A stretch of DNA of 45,168 bases, taken from contig JACRBJ010000072.1 of assembly GCA_016234555.1 (NCBI GenBank), positions 1 through 45,168 on the forward strand, written 5' to 3'. Position numbers and translations under genes: made by a program. Source of the stretch: Chloroflexota bacterium (lineage in GTDB: Bacteria > Chloroflexota > Anaerolineae > Anaerolineales > Villigracilaceae). Shown here piece by piece: positions 39,945 to 45,168 of the stretch. How positions within the stretch are numbered: position 1 is the first letter of the stretch; each line of letters starts with the position of its first letter. The notes beneath the pieces were generated by a model, which worked only from the letters and a program-made list of their open reading frames with translations, searched no databases and was not told the DNA's origin.

Positions 39945-42488
39945 TTACGGGCACGTCTCGCGGTACTCTTCGTTGGGGAAATACTTGCTCCACTCGGCTG
40001 GGGTGAAGTTGCGGTTTACGCGCTGACAGGTTTTTTCCATCCACGCGTTCGGGTCGATGTCCCAGAGAATGGCTTGATTATAGCTGTTCGAGGCAAGCGT
40101 CTTTCCGTCCGGGCTGAATGTCAGGCTGTCCGCCCCGGAATCCTGACCGGTTGCGATCTGGCTGATGCGCTGTCCCGTATTAACATCCCACAGGATGATG
40201 CTGAGGTCGTCACTGCCCGATGCGAGGATTTTTCCGTCGGGACTGAACGCCACGGCGTAGACCGAGTCGGTATGTCCCGTCAGCGGCTGACCGATGGCTT
40301 TTTGAGTCTCCACATCCCACAAGATGACCTTTTGGTCGTAACCGCTGGAGGCAAGCATTTTCCCATCGGGGCTGAACGCCATCCCGTAGACCTGGGCGGT
40401 GTGACCCGCCAACGATTGACCGATCAGCTCAAGGGTCGTCGAATCCTTCAAGGCGACGCTGCCGTCTTCGTTGGGGACAGCAATCAATTTCCCGTCCGGG
40501 CTGATGACCTGGCTCATCGTGCTGTATGGATATTCCTCAAGCGGCTGCCCGAGGGGATTCTTTGCGACGGCATCCCACAGGATGACGGTTCCGTCCAAAC
40601 CGCCGGATGCGAAACGGCTCCCGTCCGGGCTGAAAGCCAGCCCGTAGATTTGGGCGGTATGCCCCGCGAGCGGCTGTCCGATGGGCAGGCGGGTTTCGAC
40701 GTCCCAAAGGATGATGTGGTTATCTCCGCTGCCCGATTTGCCCGCGCCAAACTTGCTTCCCGAAACAAGGACTTTCCCATCTGGGCTGAACGCCAGGCTG
40801 GTGACGGTTACAGAATCGGCGGTTTTCTGGAACGGCTTGCCGATGGGCTGGAGGGTTTCCGAATCCCAAAGAATAATGTTTCCGTTGCTGCCTGTGGCGA
40901 ATGTTTTGCCATCCGGGCTGAATGCAACCCGATATTGATAGCCCTCCGCGACTGGCTGACCGATGGGCTGGAGAGTTTGTGTGTCCCATATTGTGACTTG
41001 ACTGCCGCTGTTGACGGCGATCTTTATCCCATCCGGGCTGAAAGCCAGGTCCCAGACGATGTTCCCCGCTGGCAGTTGACCAATGTTTTGATAGGTTTGG
41101 GTACTTGTGTTGAGCAGAGTCGAAACATCCCACAGGATGACGGTGCTGTCCCGACTGCCCGACGCGAGGATTTTCCCATCCGCGCTGAACTCCAGGCTGG
41201 TGACGGAATCGTTGTGGTCGGTGATGGGTTGCCCGATGGGCTGTCCAGTCTCGACACTCCACAGGATGATGGTGTCATCGTCACTGCCGGAGGCAAGGAC
41301 TTTCCCGTCCGGGCTGAACGCCAGGCTGGTCACAGCTTCGGTGTGCTTTGCGAGCGGCTGACCGATGGGCTGTCCGGTCTCGACGCTCCACAGGATGATG
41401 GTTTTGTCGTCGCTGGCAGATGCGATGATTTTCCCGTCCGGGCTGAACGCCACACGGTTCACGGCGTTGGAATGTCCCATCAAAAATTTATGCAATTGCG
41501 GATTCGATTGGGTGTTATCCAGCAGTGTGCCGAACGTCTGGGCGGTTCCCGCGGTTCGGTAGGCTTCGATGCCGAGCAGAAGCGACGTTTGGAAGTTGTC
41601 TTCCCGCAGGACGACGGATTGCGCCGCGAGTTCACCGGCGCGCGCCAGGGTTGCCTGCCTCCTGGCTTCCTCTTCACTCCTCTTTGCTTTTTCTTCGTCG
41701 GCGATGGCTGTCGCCTCGGACGAAAGCGCGCGCGCTTCCGCTGTCTGCGCGGCAGCGGCATTCGACTCCGCCCTCGCCTCTGCGGTTTGGGCAATTGCCG
41801 CCTGTGTCGTTGCGATCCCTGCCTGCATAAATCCAAATACCGCCAGCGCCGCCATGATAATGAGTCCGGCAATCGCGATGGCAGTCACCATCCTCCTCTG
41901 CCTGTCGGCGGCTCGACGGCTTTCCAGCACGTAGGCGCGTTGCAAGTCGGTGGGAGCGGGGTCTTTGGACGTATTGACTGCAAGTTGTTGTTCGGCGTCC
42001 TGCAAGTCTTTGCCTCTCAGGAGCAGGCTGTTGTCTTTGCGCTTTTCCCATTCCAAGGCGCGGACTTGCAGCCGGCGATGCGTCTCCACCCAGGCGAGGT
42101 CGGTCTTCAATCCCTCCTCCAGTTTTTTCAGGGAGACGTTGAAGTCGTCCTGTTCGCGGAAGAAAATCCAGTTGAGACGGCTCAAGACGGCGTGGACTTC
42201 CTTTGGGCTGACCTCGCGCACCACGATGGGAATCATGCGCTTGCCGTTTTTTACGGCATGATCGATCTCACCCCCGCACACTTCGGATTTGACAGAATCG
42301 GGGCTGATGAGAAATATAAACGTGTCCGCAGATTCGATGCCCTTCTGAACCTGGTCCCACCAATCGGCTGTCGGCGGGATGTCCTCCCAATCCACCCACG
42401 ATTCAAAGCCCATGTCGTCGAGCGATGCGGTGAGCTTCTGTGCAAACGCCTTGTCCTTGCGCGAGTAGGAGACGAAGAGTGTGGTCAT
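39945..42488 (-). CDS. TIR-transmembrane-WD40 repeat protein
   Basis: This 847-residue protein has a TIR domain at about 1-135 (MTTLFVSYSRKD, WVDWEDIPP, and SEVCGGEIDHA with E74 at the catalytic position). A transmembrane helix at 201-222 is followed by an alanine/glutamate-rich coiled coil (about 226-290). Eleven WD40 repeats follow from about residue 330, with FSPDGK and ILWDVET recurring. The propeller would sense a ligand or partner on one side of the membrane and the TIR act on NAD on the other. This reading comes from family knowledge. AAGGG lies before the ATG, 20 bp after the GH5-like gene. Several WD units are nearly identical in DNA, a sign of recent repeat expansion. Confidence 0.9.
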   Translation of the reverse strand: MTTLFVSYSRKDKAFAQKLTASLDDMGFESWVDWEDIPPTADWWDQVQKGIESADTFIFLISPDSVKSEVCGGEIDHAVKNGKRMIPIVVREVSPKEVHAVLSRLNWIFFREQDDFNVSLKKLEEGLKTDLAWVETHRRLQVRALEWEKRKDNSLLLRGKDLQDAEQQLAVNTSKDPAPTDLQRAYVLESRRAADRQRRMVTAIAIAGLIIMAALAVFGFMQAGIATTQAAIAQTAEARAESNAAAAQTAEARALSSEATAIADEEKAKRSEEEARRQATLARAGELAAQSVVLREDNFQTSLLLGIEAYRTAGTAQTFGTLLDNTQSNPQLHKFLMGHSNAVNRVAFSPDGKIIASASDDKTIILWSVETGQPIGQPLAKHTEAVTSLAFSPDGKVLASGSDDDTIILWSVETGQPIGQPITDHNDSVTSLEFSADGKILASGSRDSTVILWDVSTLLNTSTQTYQNIGQLPAGNIVWDLAFSPDGIKIAVNSGSQVTIWDTQTLQPIGQPVAEGYQYRVAFSPDGKTFATGSNGNIILWDSETLQPIGKPFQKTADSVTVTSLAFSPDGKVLVSGSKFGAGKSGSGDNHIILWDVETRLPIGQPLAGHTAQIYGLAFSPDGSRFASGGLDGTVILWDAVAKNPLGQPLEEYPYSTMSQVISPDGKLIAVPNEDGSVALKDSTTLELIGQSLAGHTAQVYGMAFSPDGKMLASSGYDQKVILWDVETQKAIGQPLTGHTDSVYAVAFSPDGKILASGSDDLSIILWDVNTGQRISQIATGQDSGADSLTFSPDGKTLASNSYNQAILWDIDPNAWMEKTCQRVNRNFTPAEWSKYFPNEEYRETCP

Positions 42489-42507
42489 GGTTTTCCCTTG
42501 TCGAATG

Positions 42508-43857
42508 TTATGGTGACTGGTTGAAGTTCGATGGTCTCAGCGTGTTGCGCGCCCAGAATTCAAGTATAACCGTCTGTAACTTATTTTCCACCGGCGTGGT
42601 ATTTTGCGGGTCTTCCCCGTAGCGGAAGTTCCATCCGCTGTTGCCTTCAGCCCACGGCTTCCAGTCCGGGTCCCAGACCCATTGGGCGTAGTTGATTCCC
42701 GTCTTTTCGAAAATATTCATCTGGTCGCGCATGAAGTCGGCGGCGTTCGGAACCCAGCGCAGGACGCCGAACTCATTGACCGCGACGGGAGCGTCATATT
42801 GCTGTTGAAAATCTGCAAGCGGGGAAAGAAAACCCTCCAGCCAGGCGCGGTCAAAGGAATCTGGTTCTCCATCCCAATTCAGATCGAACTCACCGGGGTA
42901 GGTGTTGACCGCGGGTGGCGGCTCCTGATGCGTATATTGTGATTGCGGCTCGTACTGATGCGCCGTGTAAACGATGCGCGGATCATCGACCGGTTTCAGA
43001 TACGGCAGCCAGTACACGCCGCTCCAGCCATTGCCGCCGACCAGGATCGGGGTCTGGGTGTCCACCTCGCGGATGCCGTCCACGATGCGGGGGTAGAACC
43101 GATTCCAGTCGTAGGTGGTGTCGGCGTGTTCGGCGTCGAAATCCGCGGGTTCGTAAATTTCAAACGCCACGCCGCTGGAGTTTGACTCGCACATCAGGTC
43201 ATAGCCAACCACAACCGGGTTATCTCGATAACGTTCGGCGGTGTAACGCCACATCTCCACCCAGGCATCCTGCGCGTCCTGGTCGATCCAGACGTTCTCG
43301 ATGAGCAGGTCTTCGTCGAACCAGTCGCCGGCGCCGTCGCGGTAAAATGTGAAGTCGCTGCGCCCCGGTCCCGTGCGGAAGGTGATGACCACGAACAGGT
43401 CAGCCTGCTCCGCCATTTCGATCAAGCCATCCAGGTTCGCCTGCACCTGTTCATCCAACTCATACGGCGGACGCTCGGTGAACAAACCGGGAAGGGAAAA
43501 GTTGACGTAGTTCGCCCCCAGTGAGGCAAGTTCATCGAAATCGGCTTGTGTGTATGGCGGACCGATGTAGCCGTCACCGAGGAATTCGGGTCCGTCCAGT
43601 TCGGGGACGACGATACGCTGCCAGATGTTTGCCCCCCGCAGTTGAGTGCCGTTGTCCCACAGTGACCATTTGTCGGCGGCGACGGCTGGTTCGGCATCTT
43701 CGGCTTCGGTTTCAGGGATGGCGGTTGGAGTCGGCTCGTCCGCCTCCTCGCTGGCGGGGGGAGAAGTTTCCTCAGTTGGTTCAGCGCCGGGCATGGCGCA
43801 GGCTGCCAGCATAACGAAAATTACAGTCAAAGCGGCGAAGATTCCACCGTGTTTCAT
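42508..43857 (-). CDS. GH5-like glycoside hydrolase lipoprotein
   Basis: This 449-residue protein has a lipoprotein signal (LAAC, C20) and an acidic Pro/Thr-rich linker to about 62. A TIM-barrel follows, resembling GH5 endoglucanase/mannanase relatives: RGANIW at the first strand, VVGYDLMCESN with E224 as the probable acid/base, HQYEP (H300, Y302) and VNEFGVLRW with E362 as nucleophile. The usual Asn before the acid/base Glu is a Cys here, so activity may be altered. The ATG at 43857 overlaps the radical SAM stop (ATGA) and follows AAAGG. It should act on polysaccharide outside the cell. Confidence 0.85.
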   Translation of the reverse strand: MKHGGIFAALTVIFVMLAACAMPGAEPTEETSPPASEEADEPTPTAIPETEAEDAEPAVAADKWSLWDNGTQLRGANIWQRIVVPELDGPEFLGDGYIGPPYTQADFDELASLGANYVNFSLPGLFTERPPYELDEQVQANLDGLIEMAEQADLFVVITFRTGPGRSDFTFYRDGAGDWFDEDLLIENVWIDQDAQDAWVEMWRYTAERYRDNPVVVGYDLMCESNSSGVAFEIYEPADFDAEHADTTYDWNRFYPRIVDGIREVDTQTPILVGGNGWSGVYWLPYLKPVDDPRIVYTAHQYEPQSQYTHQEPPPAVNTYPGEFDLNWDGEPDSFDRAWLEGFLSPLADFQQQYDAPVAVNEFGVLRWVPNAADFMRDQMNIFEKTGINYAQWVWDPDWKPWAEGNSGWNFRYGEDPQNTTPVENKLQTVILEFWARNTLRPSNFNQSP

Positions 43858-44990
43858 TGTGACCTTTCCTTTCTTGCTTCGGCGAGCAATCCTTCCACAA
43901 CCGTCGCCATCTGCCCAATGTCGGGAATGGCTTGCAGTCCCTTCAAGCCCATCGTGCGATGGAGCAGACCGATGTCCTCCGTCATGTCCTCGACAGCCCA
44001 TGCCGCCTTGCGATACGCCCAGAGACGATGATCGGGTTCGGCGTTCAATTCCATTTCGTGCAACTGGTCAGCCAGCAACTCGACCACGCGCTTGTTGAGG
44101 GTGCGTTTTTCACCCGGCACGATGGGGCGCGGCATTCGGTCGCGGATGCCATGTTTCGTGCAGGCTTCGCGAATCTGCAGGGCGATTTGGTGAAAATCCA
44201 TGCCGACGGGTCCGTAGCTTTTGGGCGGATACAGCCGCTGGTAAAGCGCCAGCAAATCGGGGGAGCGCTCGCGCAGGACGCCGAAGAAATATTCCTTTTG
44301 CTGGTCGGAGAGCGTCAACCCGGAAGCCAGCACAAAACTCCCGCCGTGATCCGCCGTCCAGCGAGAGACAGCTTCGAGGTTGGCGGGGTCGTCGCACAAT
44401 CCGGGCAGGATGGGCATCATGCAAGTCCCCACCGGAATGCCTGCTTCAGCGATCTTTTGCATGGCTTCAAAACGTTTCTTTGCCGGCGGAGCGAGATGTT
44501 CCATCTGACAGACGCGGTCGTAGTTTTTCGAGTCGGGCGTGGTGATGATGCTGAACGCCACCGTGACGCGGGCTTTCTGATGGATGGCTTTCAGCAGGTC
44601 GAGGTCCCGCAAGATGCCGGGGTTGCGTTCCAGCACGAAGACCGGGAATCCCGCTTCGAGACAGACTTCCAACATGCGGCGGGACATTCCGAACATGCGC
44701 TCGGCGGGCTGGTAATCGGCGGTGAAGATGGCGTCGAGCGGGGCGCTCTTCAGGGCGCGGCGCAGAAGTTCGGGCGCGTTTTCCTTGACCTTGATGACGT
44801 GTGAAAAATCGGCGGGGTCGTCGTAGGGTGAAAATTTCTGCTCGCGGCAGTAGCAGAACTCGCATCCGTGCTGGCAGCCGAGATAGGGATAGGCGCTGTA
44901 ACGCGTCCAGAACCAGTGGTCGGCACGCTTTGCCTTGTTGAGGATGGTTTTGGGCTTGTAGGGGATGAAGACGGTTTTATGGGGCGTCAT
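43854..44990 (-). CDS. Radical SAM protein, SplB-like
   Basis: This 378-residue protein has CQHGCEFC, the CxxxCxxC that binds the 4Fe-4S/SAM cluster, preceded by YPYLGCQHG as in spore-photoproduct-lyase-like (Rv2578c/SplB) proteins. Later motifs are FTADYQPAE, VFVLERNPGILRD and FSIITTPD, and MMPILPGLCDD holds extra Cys. The natural substrate of this non-sporulator group is not known. It is the first gene of a three-gene minus-strand run with a GH5-like lipoprotein and TIR-WD40. No Shine-Dalgarno site is visible before the ATG at 44990. Confidence 0.88.
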   Translation of the reverse strand: MTPHKTVFIPYKPKTILNKAKRADHWFWTRYSAYPYLGCQHGCEFCYCREQKFSPYDDPADFSHVIKVKENAPELLRRALKSAPLDAIFTADYQPAERMFGMSRRMLEVCLEAGFPVFVLERNPGILRDLDLLKAIHQKARVTVAFSIITTPDSKNYDRVCQMEHLAPPAKKRFEAMQKIAEAGIPVGTCMMPILPGLCDDPANLEAVSRWTADHGGSFVLASGLTLSDQQKEYFFGVLRERSPDLLALYQRLYPPKSYGPVGMDFHQIALQIREACTKHGIRDRMPRPIVPGEKRTLNKRVVELLADQLHEMELNAEPDHRLWAYRKAAWAVEDMTEDIGLLHRTMGLKGLQAIPDIGQMATVVEGLLAEARKERSQ

Positions 44991-45071
44991 GACTTAACAC
45001 AATCTGTGTGCTGTTTTCGATTTATAATTGCTCTGTTGCAAACATCTGAGTGAGCTGGTAGATTTAAGGGC

Positions 45072-45168
45072 ATGAACCAACGAGAGAGCCGCTATGTAAA
45101 AGTCGCCAAAATTGCATATCGCCTGACCAAACAGGCGTTGCCAAAGTATTCACACGCCAAGAGTCCGC
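45072..45168 (+). CDS. IS transposase, N-terminal fragment at window edge
   Basis: An ATG at 45072 opens a frame that runs off the right edge with 32 residues visible: MNQRESRYVKVAKIAYRL, then ALPKYSHAKSP. The pattern YVKVA-x-IAY ... LPKYSHxKSP is typical of the N-terminus of IS4/IS5-like (DDE) transposases. AAGGG lies very close upstream. The region 45001-45071 includes TATAAT (45023-45028) and may hold the left end of the element, but I could not define a terminal inverted repeat. Confidence 0.6.
   Translation, partial: MNQRESRYVKVAKIAYRLTKQALPKYSHAKSP

Noticed and set aside
37018..42488. The Argonaute and the TIR-WD40 gene as one TIR-type short Argonaute system
   Set aside because: The pAgo already overlaps its own HNH-APAZ partner, and the TIR protein has WD40 repeats, a membrane helix and GC-rich composition.
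39903..42524. An open frame of over 870 codons on the plus strand opposite TIR-WD40
   Set aside because: It is a mirror of the repetitive WD40 coding sequence, with no recognisable domains and a basic, low-complexity product.

Overview
The window looks like part of an Anaerolineae-type (Chloroflexota) chromosome. This is inferred from the gene mix: menaquinone synthesis, a corrinoid/MttB demethylation cluster, large multi-PAS kinases, TIR/WD40 proteins, threonine-rich lipoproteins and many small dispersed palindromic or heptameric repeats. No rRNA, tRNA or CRISPR array was seen. Genes are packed tightly; no gene-free stretch exceeds about 200 bases.

Layout. (1) 1-1100: a TIR-coiled coil-P-loop (STAND-like) defence or signalling protein, cut by the left edge. 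(2) 1192-2874: divergent menA and menG. (3) 2925-9781: MFS transporter, pteridine-reductase-like SDR, GT-C membrane glycosyltransferase, DinB-like protein, PLP aminotransferase, an AT-rich orphan, and a UbiA-like membrane protein with no recognisable Asp-rich motifs. (4) 9806-17167: moeA, a PilZ protein, a 1419-residue membrane hybrid-sensor kinase with two stand-alone receivers, and a small exported protein. (5) 17185-21175: a homocysteine S-methyltransferase-type enzyme, a CPA2 antiporter with universal-stress domains, and a lipoprotein esterase/hydrolase.

(6) 21251-31300, all on the minus strand: a one-carbon demethylation locus. In transcription order it has a GntR/FCD regulator, a corrinoid protein, MttB homologue 3, MttB homologue 2, an S9 peptidase, MttB homologue 1, an M20 amidohydrolase and a methyltetrahydrofolate:corrinoid methyltransferase. 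None of the MttB genes has an in-frame amber codon, so they belong with the pyrrolysine-free betaine-type demethylases. (7) 31440-36939, divergent from the regulator: a NuoE-NuoF fusion, a NuoG-N-terminus-like Fe-S protein, an EamA transporter and a molybdenum formate dehydrogenase catalytic subunit. Together regions 6 and 7 suggest that methyl groups are moved from quaternary amines to the folate pool, with formate oxidised to give NAD(P)H. MoeA would make the molybdenum cofactor.

(8) 37018-39742: an AT-rich two-gene defence island, an HNH-APAZ nuclease overlapping a catalytically dead short Argonaute. (9) 39945-44990: a radical SAM protein, a GH5-like lipoprotein and a TIR-TM-WD40 protein in one tight minus-strand run. 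(10) from 45072: the start of an IS transposase, cut by the right edge.

A feature that no gene call explains runs through the window. Degenerate tandem arrays, mostly of 7-bp units (two of 8 bp), sit at many gene junctions, where they often contain the stop or start codon. They also occur inside at least five coding regions, where they supply in-frame peptide segments.
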